Below are positions 9,383 to 18,505 of a DNA stretch of 64,000 nt, one piece after another (positions within the stretch are counted from its first letter, which is position 1; each line of letters begins with the position of its first letter). A program made the position numbers and the translations under genes. The DNA comes from CAZIKF01 sp964539825. GTDB taxonomy: Bacteria; Muiribacteriota; UBA6191. The stretch covers positions 1-64,000 of the forward strand of contig CAZIKF010000007.1 in the NCBI GenBank assembly GCA_964539825.1, read 5' to 3'. The notes below the pieces were generated by a model. The model did no database searches. It had not been told where the DNA came from and worked only from the letters and a program-made list of their open reading frames with translations.

Positions 9383-10378
9383 ATGTCCACACAGACTTTC
9401 AAAGCTTTAGTCGTAAGAGAGAATGCAAACGGTAAATTTCTCATGGAGCTATGTGATAGGAGCATCGAGGAGCTTCCGCCAGGGGAGCTGTTGATCCGGG
9501 TTGCCTATTCCTCTTTGAATTACAAGGACGCGCTCTGTGCCTCTGGTAACAAAGGGATTACAAGGAAATTTCCCCATACGCCCGGCATTGATGCCGCGGG
9601 TACAGTTGAAGAGTCGCAGGACTCTCGATTTAGTCCCGGTGACAAAGTGATTGTCACAAGCTTTGATTTGGGGATGAATACTGATGGCGGCTTCTCAGAG
9701 CTGATTCGTGTTCCCGCAGACTGGGCGGTGATGCTTCCTTCAGGATTGGGAATGAGGGAGTCCATGATTTTAGGGACGGCAGGACTCACTGCTGCAATTT
9801 CACATGAGATTCTCAGGGATCATGATCTTGATGAGAGGGGAGGTCCGATTCTGGTTACTGGAGCTAGCGGCGGAGTGGGGAGCATAAGTGTAGCCCTTTT
9901 GAGTACCCTGGGATTCGAAGTCATAGCCCTTACCGGTAAAGAGGAAGCGGGAACATTTTTGGAAGGATTAGGTGCATCCCAGGTCCTGAAGCGGGATGAA
10001 TTCTTAGAGCTAAAAGACAGACCCCTGATGAAATCCAGTTTCCAGGGAGTTGTGGATACAGTGGGTGGTGATATTTTATCCAGAGCGATTCGCTCTACAC
10101 TACCCTATGGATGTGTGGCTGCCTGCGGGTTGGCAGCTTCAGATCAACTGGATATCAGTCTGATGCCCTTCTTACTCAGGGGCGTTACCCTTGCTGGAGT
10201 AGAGTCTGGAACCTATCCCATGGATAAAAGAAAGAGGCTCTGGTTAAGGCTGTCAACCGATTGGAAGATTATGAACCTTGATAGGCTGAGCCGGGAAGTT
10301 ACACTTGAGGAACTCCCGGCTGAAATCGAGAAAATCCTGGCAGGAAAGCAAATTGGAAGGGTCCTCGTAAGGATTTAG
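9383..10378 (+). CDS. acuI: Zinc-free medium-chain oxidoreductase, YhdH/AcuI (acrylyl-CoA reductase-like) family
   Basis: A 331-residue quinone-oxidoreductase-type MDR protein. SSLNYKDAL (43-51) and PHTPGIDAAG are typical of the YhdH/AcuI group. The NADPH-binding loop is GASGGVG at 160-166, and catalytic-zinc ligands are absent. Family members reduce acrylyl-CoA to propionyl-CoA with NADPH, a step in DMSP or 3-hydroxypropionate metabolism and in acrylate detoxification; the physiological substrate here is inferred. AAGGAG precedes the ATG. The 149-nt space to the divergent TPR gene should hold both promoters. Confidence 0.85.
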   Translation: MSTQTFKALVVRENANGKFLMELCDRSIEELPPGELLIRVAYSSLNYKDALCASGNKGITRKFPHTPGIDAAGTVEESQDSRFSPGDKVIVTSFDLGMNTDGGFSELIRVPADWAVMLPSGLGMRESMILGTAGLTAAISHEILRDHDLDERGGPILVTGASGGVGSISVALLSTLGFEVIALTGKEEAGTFLEGLGASQVLKRDEFLELKDRPLMKSSFQGVVDTVGGDILSRAIRSTLPYGCVAACGLAASDQLDISLMPFLLRGVTLAGVESGTYPMDKRKRLWLRLSTDWKIMNLDRLSREVTLEELPAEIEKILAGKQIGRVLVRI

Positions 10379-10386
10379 CAGGTTTT

Positions 10387-10740
10387 CTATGTTCTGGGCA
10401 TGACTAACGCGAGAACTACGGAAAATCCTACAATGAATAAAATCAGACTATGTAGGAAATCAGTGATAGAAATGAATGGCATATACCCGTGATCACCATT
10501 GATGCCCCAGGATCGAAAGAGTTTTCCAAAGAAGGCATTACAGATCAAAGCGAGACTCAATCCTCGTAGAAAATAAGGATTCCATGCGGACCCAGCTTTC
10601 AAACTCACGAGCGGTATGCATAAGAGAGTCAGGATGAGTAATAGGCTAAAGGCACCAGCCTGTACAGCCCATCCACGGTACAGACGACGCATCGATCCCT
10701 GGCTTTGTTGTGTAGAAATCCCTTCCATTTTGATCACCAT
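10387..10740 (-). CDS. Small integral membrane protein of unknown function
   Basis: A 117-residue protein with about three hydrophobic helices (residues near 28-48, 60-72 and 95-113). I do not recognise the family. It ends 8 nt from the convergent acuI-like gene, and its start lies 40 nt after the stop of the response regulator read in the same direction, so the two may share a transcript. An alternative ATG four codons in is possible. Confidence 0.6.
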   Translation of the reverse strand: MVIKMEGISTQQSQGSMRRLYRGWAVQAGAFSLLLILTLLCIPLVSLKAGSAWNPYFLRGLSLALICNAFFGKLFRSWGINGDHGYMPFISITDFLHSLILFIVGFSVVLALVMPRT

Positions 10741-10780
10741 CCATGGAGTGTTAAACCGGATTCCAAATGATTAAACGGCA

Positions 10781-11506
10781 CTATTTTCCCTCATCATGTT
10801 GGACTTCTTCTTCTGCCATCTCTTTTGGATCCCGGGTTTTCAAAAACGCTTCTATGGTCATTTCATCTGGGCGATTTTGCAGATCTTGCTGGTGCAGAAG
10901 AGAAATATCTCCACCGATGACTTCTTTATAAACTACGAAATCAACCACAACGCTGTTAGGACTTACAATATTCCTGCAGGTCCAGCCTAAATCGGAAGCG
11001 ATTTTAAAAACTTCATTGTGCAGCGCGGAGTCGATCCATGGGTTTTGGCGTTCTTCTTCACTTTTTTTGGTTATGGCAAGAAATCGACCTTTGGCTTTAT
11101 TCAGGTCATGCTTCAGTCCATTTTCAATAGTACAAACAACGGTATCTATAATCATACTGCGGTCCGCTAACCCCTTAACGATAAAGTCCTGTGCCCCCGC
11201 GGTTACAAATTGAGGACCGATATCCTGTTCATGATTTCCTGTTACAATGATGATGGAAAGGTCGGGATGCAAAGACCTGACTGCTTGATAGGTAGCGAAT
11301 CCCGTACTGTCCGGCAGACCTGGATCAAGAATCAAAATGTCAATTGACTTTGAATTCAGGACTTGGAGGCCATCGGAAAGCCGGTCTACAACTTCGATCT
11401 CAAGTCTACTGAGTACACCGTGTTCACTGGATGCGGCAAGCATTTCTTTAAGTAGACGAACATCTCCCGGATTATCTTCAATTATGAGAAGGTTAATAGT
11501 GGACAT
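10781..11506 (-). CDS. Response regulator with receiver domain and unknown C-terminal extension
   Basis: A 241-residue protein. Residues 1-125 are a receiver domain with the acidic pair Glu10/Asp11, phospho-acceptor Asp61 in LILDPGLPDS, Thr89 and Lys111, so phosphorylation should be possible. The remaining 115 residues match no DNA-binding or enzymatic output domain that I recognise, and end in an acidic tail. No histidine kinase gene is adjacent, so the partner must be encoded elsewhere. A G-rich Shine-Dalgarno sequence (GGGAG) precedes the start. The upstream 102 nt separate it from the lipid kinase gene. Confidence 0.88.
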   Translation of the reverse strand: MSTINLLIIEDNPGDVRLLKEMLAASSEHGVLSRLEIEVVDRLSDGLQVLNSKSIDILILDPGLPDSTGFATYQAVRSLHPDLSIIIVTGNHEQDIGPQFVTAGAQDFIVKGLADRSMIIDTVVCTIENGLKHDLNKAKGRFLAITKKSEEERQNPWIDSALHNEVFKIASDLGWTCRNIVSPNSVVVDFVVYKEVIGGDISLLHQQDLQNRPDEMTIEAFLKTRDPKEMAEEEVQHDEGK

Positions 11507-11608
11507 GCATGTTCTCCCAATCCTGACTTGAATTCCTTACTTATATAGGCTTAGATCCAAAGTCAACAACAAATGAACCTTATACTTAGCATAGATTGTA
11601 TGCTCTGC

Positions 11609-12496
11609 CTATAGCAAGACCTGAAGATCATTTGGTAGAACTTTCACTCTACAGGGAGTGGTTCCAATGGTTTCACCATCGAGATTCAGGATCATTTCTG
11701 ATTTGGTTTCCAGCTCAAATTCTTTAACTTGTAGATACTGAAGAAGTGGTGAATGGATATGCTCTCCGCTAAAGATACGGGGAAACAGTTTTAGAAGATC
11801 CAGGCGAGTGCCAGCTCGTACCAGGATAAGGTCCAGCAAGCCGTCATTGAGCACCGCGCGAGGAGCCATTTTCATCCCGGTTCCGGTATGGATAGTATTG
11901 GCTCCCAATACAAAGTGCATATCGTATTCATACACCTCTCCATTGGTCTTTACCTTAGCCCGGTAAGCATCAAGCTTGGCAATCTCCCATAGAGCCCCGG
12001 CATCATATCTGCGCTTACCTAGCCATCGTAGCTTCTCGGCGGTAACATTTCCCTGGGCCATCATGCCCCAACCGACTATATTGAAGGAGTAATGGGTGGT
12101 GCCCTGCGTATCAACCTGCAGCAGGTCAATATCCTGGACATTGAGTTCACTAATTTTTTCAGCCACGGTAGATAGTTCCAGCATATTGCGGTCATATAGG
12201 TAGGAATTTCCGGTTCCCGCGGGCAGGATTCCAAGGGGAATTCTCTTGGAATCCTCTCGATTTAAGAGGCCGTTGACCATTTCATGCATGGTACCGTCTC
12301 CACCCAGGGCGCAGAGTCCTTCAAATCCATTAAAATCAAGAGTTCTGGCCAGATCAAAGGCATGTCTTGGGTATTCGGTCTCCACTACCTCAACTTCAAT
12401 GTTCTTGTCGGTGAGAATCTTCAGGGAAGTCTCCAGGAGCATTCGAGTTCGATGGATGCCGCTTTTTGGATTGAAAAGAAGATATACTTTTGGCAT
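11609..12496 (-). CDS. Diacylglycerol kinase-family lipid kinase (YegS/BmrU/DgkB type)
   Basis: A 295-residue soluble lipid kinase. The nucleotide-binding loop GGDGT is at 65-69, followed by ILPAGTGNS, and NLDGE near the C-terminus is the conserved catalytic-domain motif. Such enzymes phosphorylate diacylglycerol, sphingoid bases or phosphatidylglycerol using ATP at the membrane surface; the substrate cannot be told from sequence. Its ATG is 3 nt after the stop of the preceding membrane-anchored protein, so translation is probably coupled. This makes it the third gene of a compact operon with two paralogous helical proteins. Confidence 0.9.
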   Translation of the reverse strand: MPKVYLLFNPKSGIHRTRMLLETSLKILTDKNIEVEVVETEYPRHAFDLARTLDFNGFEGLCALGGDGTMHEMVNGLLNREDSKRIPLGILPAGTGNSYLYDRNMLELSTVAEKISELNVQDIDLLQVDTQGTTHYSFNIVGWGMMAQGNVTAEKLRWLGKRRYDAGALWEIAKLDAYRAKVKTNGEVYEYDMHFVLGANTIHTGTGMKMAPRAVLNDGLLDLILVRAGTRLDLLKLFPRIFSGEHIHSPLLQYLQVKEFELETKSEMILNLDGETIGTTPCRVKVLPNDLQVLL

Positions 12497-12499
12497 TGG

Positions 12500-13714
12500 T
12501 CAATCCCCTGGTATGGAGTCATCGCGGACTTCATCCGCAAAAAGCAGTTGAATTGTCTGAAGGATCTGTTGGGGTAGCTCAGAATTGACTAAGGTCCTGG
12601 AATCGACGAGCCTGCTTTCCAGATATACCTTCAGTGATTCAGTCAGACCTACGGATAATTTGGACTCACCATGAGGCCCCTTATAGGAACGCTTGAACTT
12701 ATCAAAGTAACGCCGAAGTTCAGACAAGCCTTCACGTTGGGGTACGGAGAACTTGGCGCAGTTGGGCAAGATTTCAGTTTGAAGGTAGCTAAGATTATCT
12801 TTCGTGTCTTCCTCTTCTCCAAATCTTACCGTTTTGAGTTCTTGAGTAGTTTGGAGAAATTTGCAAATGGAGTAGAAAAGCTTGTAGTGAAAAGTATAAT
12901 TCTTCTCTAGAAAATCCTCGAGGCGATGTTGGTGATATTCAGTCTTCTTGAGGATCTCTTCATCCAGGTTTTGTTTAGCCTGCTCCAGGCACTCCTGCAA
13001 GGCTTGGATCTCATTGGAAATTTCCCCTAAGCGTACCTTAGATACATCCCCAAATAGCGTGAAGGTATTTAGTGAGAAGAAAAATCCCCACACACCTTCG
13101 AGTTCTACGCGGGCCTTATTCTCATGGACAGCGGCGTTTTTGCCGGATTGCATGATGGAGTAGACTTTCTCAGTAGAAATCCTGTTAGGAAGATTTTTCG
13201 CATACTGTGCCTTCATACCCAGGATTTTCTTATCCAGACCTTGGAAGACCTGGGTATAGTCGCGGAGGATAAAAACTCTTTCTGGATTACTTGCTAGTGT
13301 ATTGGTCAGGCACACAACTTCTTCATGTAGATTTTGAAAATGCGCTTCTAGTTCCAATCCATAACTTTTCAGGGACATGTCGAAGGGTTCTATGAGCTCC
13401 AACAGTTTCTCTACTGGAATATCGCGAAGATTTGATTGAGCCTGGTCAGCAGCCCCGATGATCTTCTCTAACAAGGGCTTGTCATGGATTCTCTTTTCAA
13501 AATCCTGTATGTGGCGGCTGAAATTAGCGGCCAGAGACTTAATTCTATAGAGGGGGTGTTCCTTAATTTTGACCTTCATGGATTTTTCAGGTTCTTTTGG
13601 GGGAATGATGGGTACCTCATCATCCATGTTTGAGATTTTAGAGTCTCCTACGGCGGCGAGCATCGTGATTCCGACTACAATAATCCCCCCCATTAATACG
13701 AACATTGGATCCAT
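12500..13714 (-). CDS. Membrane-anchored helical protein, paralogue B, unknown family
   Basis: A 404-residue protein with one N-terminal transmembrane helix (about residues 3-22) and a long, charged, mostly helical soluble part. It is clearly related to the gene just upstream: both share a HQxRLxDFL segment, ILPxCxxFSxPQxxG, and near the C-terminus LSVGLxESLxVYL. I do not recognise the family. The ATG at 13714 is preferred because AGGTGA lies 6 nt upstream; a TTG two codons earlier also fits. It starts 27 nt after its paralogue and is followed after 3 nt by the lipid kinase, which suggests a membrane-linked complex or pathway. Confidence 0.75.
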   Translation of the reverse strand: MDPMFVLMGGIIVVGITMLAAVGDSKISNMDDEVPIIPPKEPEKSMKVKIKEHPLYRIKSLAANFSRHIQDFEKRIHDKPLLEKIIGAADQAQSNLRDIPVEKLLELIEPFDMSLKSYGLELEAHFQNLHEEVVCLTNTLASNPERVFILRDYTQVFQGLDKKILGMKAQYAKNLPNRISTEKVYSIMQSGKNAAVHENKARVELEGVWGFFFSLNTFTLFGDVSKVRLGEISNEIQALQECLEQAKQNLDEEILKKTEYHQHRLEDFLEKNYTFHYKLFYSICKFLQTTQELKTVRFGEEEDTKDNLSYLQTEILPNCAKFSVPQREGLSELRRYFDKFKRSYKGPHGESKLSVGLTESLKVYLESRLVDSRTLVNSELPQQILQTIQLLFADEVRDDSIPGD

Positions 13715-13741
13715 GATCAATCACCTAATAAATTTAGTCTC

Positions 13742-14971
13742 CTAGACCCCATGGTTTCTCGAACCTGAAAACCTTTCAACATACGACTCTAGAATTTTGA
13801 GGGTCTGTTCAACCAGGTGTGAGGTCATTAAAGTTTCAGACTCCCGCTGCCTGGCGTCGAGGTAAACCTGCAAAGACTCTACAAGTCCCACCGAAAGTGT
13901 TTTCTGGCTGCCTGAACCTCTGACCGTGTCTTTAACTTTGTCGAAGCCCGCACGATAAGCTACGGTACCCTTGGTCTGGGGAATGGAAAATGAACTGCAA
14001 ACAGGGAGGATATCTTCAAGGAGTTGTGAATGAAAACTGGCGATGATTTCCTCATTTTCCGTGATGGAAAGAGCCTCAAGGTCTTGTAGCATCTCCATTC
14101 CGCGCCTTATACCCTCATAGAGGCTGTGGTACCAGGTGTGGTGAGTTTGTAAAAAATCCAGAAGTCGATTCTGATGAAACTCAATTTTTCGTAGCAGCTC
14201 TTCGCCAATACCCTCCCTGCCCAGATCTAGACAATTCTTCAACTCCTGGACTTCAACACCAATTTCCTCTTGATGAATTTCATGAAATCCATGAAACAGG
14301 GTAAAAATTCGAAGGGAATAATAGAAGTCGAGGATCTTCCCAACTTCTTCCTTGGCTCTCAATTGAGCAAGTTCTGTGTTGAGTCCCGCACGAAGTAGTG
14401 GATTGATCTTGGAGAGGGGAACCCCCCTTGCCATGAATTTTTCGTACTCTTCATCTACCTGCGTGATGCTGGCTTCAAAATCACCAAATATCGCAGTTCT
14501 GCGCTCAAGCGCGAAGATATTTTCGGGTAAATTGGGTAGTGAAAAGGCAAGTTGAGAAATCTCCTCATAGAGCCGCATAAATCCTGAATTCAACATTAAG
14601 CCGTATTCAAGCAAAATGGGATCAAACTTCTTAACAATCAGCAGCAATCGCTCTACAGACAGGGTTCTGAGGTCTGATTCAACCTTATCTTTGGAAACCA
14701 GAAACCTGGTAAGGTATTCGTTGTCCTTGACCCTCTTCTCCACGACTTCGACGTATCGATCAAACTTGGAGGCAAGGGTTCGAGTCATCTCAAGCGGATG
14801 GGGATCCTTCTTTTTTTCCGGGGTTTCGGCCTCTGTTTTTTTCTTACGGGTGGTTTCCTCAAGCTCTTTGATCTCTTTTAATTCTTCCTTTTCTTCTGCG
14901 TCAGCATAGGCTACAAACGCGAACCCCGCTCCAATGACAAGACCCAAAAGGATCAAAGCTATAATCCACAA
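13742..14971 (-). CDS. Membrane-anchored helical protein, paralogue A, unknown family
   Basis: A 409-residue protein with an N-terminal transmembrane helix (residues 3-22), a Lys/Glu-rich linker (about 28-58) and a helical body homologous along its length to the next gene. Conserved blocks are HQNRLLDFL, FSIPQTKG and LSVGLVESLQVYL. The tandem arrangement indicates local duplication followed by strong divergence. There is no recognisable catalytic motif. It is the first gene of a three-gene operon ending in a lipid kinase. Confidence 0.75.
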   Translation of the reverse strand: MWIIALILLGLVIGAGFAFVAYADAEEKEELKEIKELEETTRKKKTEAETPEKKKDPHPLEMTRTLASKFDRYVEVVEKRVKDNEYLTRFLVSKDKVESDLRTLSVERLLLIVKKFDPILLEYGLMLNSGFMRLYEEISQLAFSLPNLPENIFALERRTAIFGDFEASITQVDEEYEKFMARGVPLSKINPLLRAGLNTELAQLRAKEEVGKILDFYYSLRIFTLFHGFHEIHQEEIGVEVQELKNCLDLGREGIGEELLRKIEFHQNRLLDFLQTHHTWYHSLYEGIRRGMEMLQDLEALSITENEEIIASFHSQLLEDILPVCSSFSIPQTKGTVAYRAGFDKVKDTVRGSGSQKTLSVGLVESLQVYLDARQRESETLMTSHLVEQTLKILESYVERFSGSRNHGV

Positions 14972-15142
14972 AAGAATTGCTCCCGCTTTTTCCTATCCCG
15001 AAAGGCAAACATTATACCCGTTTGCAGGTTTAGGACCAAAATAAGCTCATAGCAGATGAGCAAAGGAATCGAGAGGTTCCTTCCCAATTCATCTTTTATG
15101 AACGATTTTTGATGTAATCCTACAAGTGGATAATCCACTTGA

Positions 15143-16186
15143 TCAACGGTGTAGAGGCTCAAGCCCCTTTAGCCTCTGTAGAGCATTGTCTCCCAATGCT
15201 TTGGAGGGAGTCCATGCTCCCGGTTCGACTTTACCCTGCAATACATCATTAACACAGATCAGGGCGGCATCGACGGTTACCGAATACACATTGGGGCATT
15301 TGTATTTCTTTTCTACCCGCTTACCAGCCGCGTTGAGGACTTCGCCGTAAAGAAAAGCCCCCTTTTCTTCCAATACAGATCCTTTAGGCCCGCTAACCTG
15401 CTTTCGAATGAGCCCTTCCAGAAAGTTTCCAATGGAGCCCAGTAAGCCCGGGCTGAGCCATCCAATGAAACGCATGAGCAGGACCTTAAGACGTGTAGCC
15501 GGTATATAAACCTCGATATTGGGAATTTTTGTGGAGTGATAAGCCGTGGATACATCTCCCCAGGGTATAGCCATGGCCAGGACTTTCTTATCCTGAAAAG
15601 CGATAGATCGGACCTTGGAGCCTGGTGGAATGAGTCGAATTTCCCCGTCTTCGCGGATTGCGCAGCGAACATAAAATCCCTGAAGCATCGTGATGAGTGA
15701 ACCGGGTCCAACCGGACCCAGGGATTGGAAACCAAGACGCAGATGGGTTGCGTCTGGCAGTTCTTTCTTCAAAGAAGCGGCCAGACAGTCAGTGGGATAA
15801 ACATCAAATCCCACTCCGGGCATGACGACAATTCCAGCCTGCTTAAATTCCTTACTACGACGTAAAAGGTTTTCAAATACAAGGATCTCACCGGTTACAT
15901 CCAGATAGTGTGTCTGGGACTCAAGACATGCTTGAATCATGGGGCGATAGGTACGCACAAAGGGCCCTGCACAATGTAATACCAGCGATATGTCCTGCAA
16001 AGACTTTGCGATTTCCTGGGGATCTTCACAAGAAAAAATTCTGTATTGAAGATTGAGAGCCCGGGCTAGTTCCTCAACCGGCTTCTCGCTTCTACCTGCG
16101 AGAATTGGACGAAGCCCTCGGGCTACAGCAACCCTTGCGATGAGTTCGCCCGTATATCCATTGGCTCCGTATATCATCCAATCCAT
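15143..16186 (-). CDS. Saccharopine dehydrogenase / trans-acting enoyl reductase family protein
   Basis: A 347-residue protein starting with a Rossmann NAD(P)-binding motif, MIYGANGYTGELIA, followed by LAGRSEKPVEELA, which are hallmarks of this family. Members include saccharopine dehydrogenase-like and trans-acting enoyl reductases of lipid synthesis. Residues HCAGPFVRTYRPMIQACLE and YLDVTGE are also typical. The exact substrate is unknown. The start follows the stop of the exported hydrolase gene by 10 nt, so they form a two-gene unit. An in-frame ATG three codons in is an alternative start. Confidence 0.85.
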   Translation of the reverse strand: MDWMIYGANGYTGELIARVAVARGLRPILAGRSEKPVEELARALNLQYRIFSCEDPQEIAKSLQDISLVLHCAGPFVRTYRPMIQACLESQTHYLDVTGEILVFENLLRRSKEFKQAGIVVMPGVGFDVYPTDCLAASLKKELPDATHLRLGFQSLGPVGPGSLITMLQGFYVRCAIREDGEIRLIPPGSKVRSIAFQDKKVLAMAIPWGDVSTAYHSTKIPNIEVYIPATRLKVLLMRFIGWLSPGLLGSIGNFLEGLIRKQVSGPKGSVLEEKGAFLYGEVLNAAGKRVEKKYKCPNVYSVTVDAALICVNDVLQGKVEPGAWTPSKALGDNALQRLKGLEPLHR

Positions 16187-16196
16187 AAAATGGATT

Positions 16197-17210
16197 TTAC
16201 CAGCAAGATAGAATTTTGCGAGCCATTCGTTCGATTTGCAGATCGCCTTTTGAATAAAATTCCGAGGATCCGGGAACGTTATTGCTTTGAATTTTCAAAG
16301 AATTACAAAATCCAGTGAACTGGCCGCAGTAGGAAATCAGGTGACGGGCTGACTTCCCTTCCTTGTGATGGGTAACATTTACCTTGTTTCCTGGTCTTTG
16401 ATAGGGTGCGATCCCGAGTCCAATCTGACGATAGAATCCGTGTTTTCCATAAACCTGTAAGGGAGCGTATTCTTCGATAAGAAGATCACCAAATCTATTC
16501 AGGTCATAGCCTCTCAGGGGTGCGGCAAGGGTGAATATTTCTGAGGAAATCCCCTTTGGAATTCTTGCGGCTATATCTGAGAGGATGATTCCGCCAGCAC
16601 TGATTCCAAACAGAAGGACCGTCTCAGTTTTAGTGCTTGATCTCAGCTCTTGAAGAGAATCCAGGAGTCGATTTGAAATTATATTGAGGGTTTTACGATC
16701 ATCATAGCGAAAGCTCATCACTGCCTTGCAATAGGGCCGAGAGAGTGCGTAGTTAATGATTGCGGTCAGATCATCACCGGAGTTTGAACGATCCCCCTTT
16801 TGATAGAGTCGTTTATGGAATTGTTTAGAACCTGTTCCTGAGGCAATTAAAACGGAATACTCAATAGAACCATCGCGTTTGGAACATTCATAGGGCTCTG
16901 TGGAATACGGGACTTTCATTTGTTCATAAGTTTGAATTTGAGAAAGCTGCTTTTCATTGAGTCGATTTGTATCGATACCTGCGACATTCAAGACGCGAAT
17001 CATTTCCTGTCTATAGACATTTTGGTAAATGCTCTCATAAACTGGATTTACAAAACGGTTCCAGACGGATTCCATCACGTTTCCGGGAGAATCCCAGACG
17101 GGTATGGATTGGTCCTTTTGAGAAGAATTACCCTCGTTTTCAGGATTGGAGAACAAGGTCAGGCAGAGGCCAAACAATAGCAGGAGGCGTGAAGTTACAA
17201 GAAGAATCAT
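16197..17210 (-). CDS. Exported alpha/beta-hydrolase-like protein
   Basis: A 337-residue protein with an N-terminal signal sequence (MILLVTSRLLLLFGLCLTLF, cleaved near residue 21). The segment VLLFGISAGGIILSDIAARI carries a GxSxG nucleophile elbow (GISAGG), and a histidine-containing segment (THHKEGKSARH) lies nearer the C-terminus, consistent with a serine hydrolase in the periplasm or outside the cell. I cannot assign lipase, esterase or peptidase activity. There is no strong Shine-Dalgarno at the ATG. Co-oriented with the saccharopine dehydrogenase-like gene 10 nt downstream. Confidence 0.65.
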   Translation of the reverse strand: MILLVTSRLLLLFGLCLTLFSNPENEGNSSQKDQSIPVWDSPGNVMESVWNRFVNPVYESIYQNVYRQEMIRVLNVAGIDTNRLNEKQLSQIQTYEQMKVPYSTEPYECSKRDGSIEYSVLIASGTGSKQFHKRLYQKGDRSNSGDDLTAIINYALSRPYCKAVMSFRYDDRKTLNIISNRLLDSLQELRSSTKTETVLLFGISAGGIILSDIAARIPKGISSEIFTLAAPLRGYDLNRFGDLLIEEYAPLQVYGKHGFYRQIGLGIAPYQRPGNKVNVTHHKEGKSARHLISYCGQFTGFCNSLKIQSNNVPGSSEFYSKGDLQIERMARKILSCW

Positions 17211-17228
17211 ATTGAAAAAATCCCAAAT

Positions 17229-17258
17229 TTGAGTTCAGGTTCCTTAGGAAATTATACT
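17229..17258 (+). promoter_or_regulatory. Candidate sigma70 promoter of the queuosine operon
   Basis: TTGAGT at 17229-17234 and TATACT at 17253-17258 are separated by 18 nt, about 25 nt upstream of the AMMECR1 start at 17284. The short leader leaves no room for a preQ1 riboswitch. Confidence 0.5.
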
Positions 17259-17283
17259 GGTTATTGCTGGAGGAAGGAGATCC

Positions 17284-17877
17284 ATGTCTACAAAAACAAT
17301 GCTAAATCCATCTCAGCGCATGAAATTGTTAGAGATTGCGCGCAAAACACTGGAACTATCCCTTGCTGGTTCTGCGATCGACCTGGAAGTGCCTGTCGAG
17401 GAAGTTCTTCTTGAAAAGGGCTTCGGAGTCTTTGTTAGTTTGCACCGTGGTAAGGATCTTCGAGGTTGTATTGGTTGTTTTGAGTCAGCAACACCGCTGT
17501 GGCATACGGTCGCTGAGTTTGCCGTGGCGAGTTCCCGAGATTCCCGGTTTGTTCTGAGACCGGTAACCCTCCAGGAACTGGCTGACATTCAGATTGAAAT
17601 TTCGGTGCTTTCACCTGTTGAGCGAGTTCAGAAATATGATCAGGCCATTTTGGGTCAGCATGGGATTGTGGTTGAAAAGGGGAGTCATAAGGGAGTTCTT
17701 TTACCCCAGGTCGCTGCAGACACTGGCTGGAGTCTTGAGGAATTCTGGTCTTATTGTGCTGAACATAAGGCCGGTCTGAGAGCGGATTCCTACCTGGACC
17801 CGACTGTGAATCTATTCGTTTTCAGCGCGGAAGTTTTCGGAGAGGACCATGCTGTCCACGAGCGAGCAAACTCTTAG
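17284..17877 (+). CDS. AMMECR1-domain protein
   Basis: A 197-residue AMMECR1-fold protein with the family signature LRGCIG at 59-64. In bacteria and archaea it is also called AmmeMemoRadiSam system protein A, and it is usually found with a Memo-like protein and a radical SAM enzyme; its biochemical role is unproven. Here it is the first gene of a queuosine precursor operon and its 3' end overlaps queE by 29 nt, so it is translationally linked to a different radical SAM enzyme. No Memo gene is seen. AAGGAG lies just before the ATG. Confidence 0.9.
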   Translation: MSTKTMLNPSQRMKLLEIARKTLELSLAGSAIDLEVPVEEVLLEKGFGVFVSLHRGKDLRGCIGCFESATPLWHTVAEFAVASSRDSRFVLRPVTLQELADIQIEISVLSPVERVQKYDQAILGQHGIVVEKGSHKGVLLPQVAADTGWSLEEFWSYCAEHKAGLRADSYLDPTVNLFVFSAEVFGEDHAVHERANS

Positions 17878-18505
17878 AATTCACGAGATTTATTCCTCGA
17901 TTCAGGGTGAATCCTCACATATGGGGCGACCCTGCGTCTTTGTGAGAACCACTGGTTGTGGTTTGCGCTGCTCCTGGTGCGATACGCCGGATGCGTTTTA
18001 CGATGGTGAGCCCCTTTCCTTTGATGCCATCATTTCCAGGATTGAGGAGCAGGGAATCAACCTGGTTGAAGTGACCGGCGGCGAACCCATGGAACAGAAA
18101 AGTATCCATGAATTCCTGAAGTTACTCGTTGAGAAGGGGTTCGAAGTATTATTGGAAACCGGCGGACATGTTTCTCTTGAGGAAGTGCCAGGTGAGGTGA
18201 CGCGCATCATTGATGTAAAATGTCCCGGCTCAGGTATGCAAAAGCGTAATCTTGCTCAGAATCTCAAGAATACAAGGGCAAAGGATGAGTTTAAGTTTGT
18301 TTTGCTCCATCGTGAGGATTTTAACTGGGCGTGTGAAACGATTCGCAATTTTGATTTGAATCCAGAGCAAATTTTGTTCTCGCCCGTACATGGAGAGATG
18401 GACGCGCTTAAGTTGGCTCAGTGGATTCTAGAGGAAAAACTTGGTGTTAGATTTCAGATACAGCTTCATAAATATCTATGGGGCGCGGACGCAAGGGGTG
18501 TATGA
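17849..18505 (+). CDS. queE: 7-carboxy-7-deazaguanine synthase
   Basis: A 218-residue radical SAM enzyme that converts 6-carboxy-tetrahydropterin to 7-carboxy-7-deazaguanine on the path to preQ0 and queuosine. The cluster-binding cysteines are C37-x3-C41-x2-C44 in TGCGLRCSWCDT, and the SAM-binding block VTGGEP follows at 75-80. The ATG lies inside the AMMECR1 gene with GGAGAGG upstream. The stop TGA overlaps the next start as ATGA. Neighbours QueD and QueC act immediately before and after it in the pathway. Confidence 0.93.
   Translation: MLSTSEQTLRIHEIYSSIQGESSHMGRPCVFVRTTGCGLRCSWCDTPDAFYDGEPLSFDAIISRIEEQGINLVEVTGGEPMEQKSIHEFLKLLVEKGFEVLLETGGHVSLEEVPGEVTRIIDVKCPGSGMQKRNLAQNLKNTRAKDEFKFVLLHREDFNWACETIRNFDLNPEQILFSPVHGEMDALKLAQWILEEKLGVRFQIQLHKYLWGADARGV

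Noticed and set aside
14959..15162. 67-codon open frame upstream of the paralogue pair
   Set aside because: It overlaps the start of paralogue A, has no ribosome-binding site or domain, and lies in the space between two minus-strand genes.
17221..17283. preQ1 riboswitch upstream of the queuosine genes
   Set aside because: The leader after the predicted promoter is only about 20 nt and no pseudoknot-like sequence is seen.
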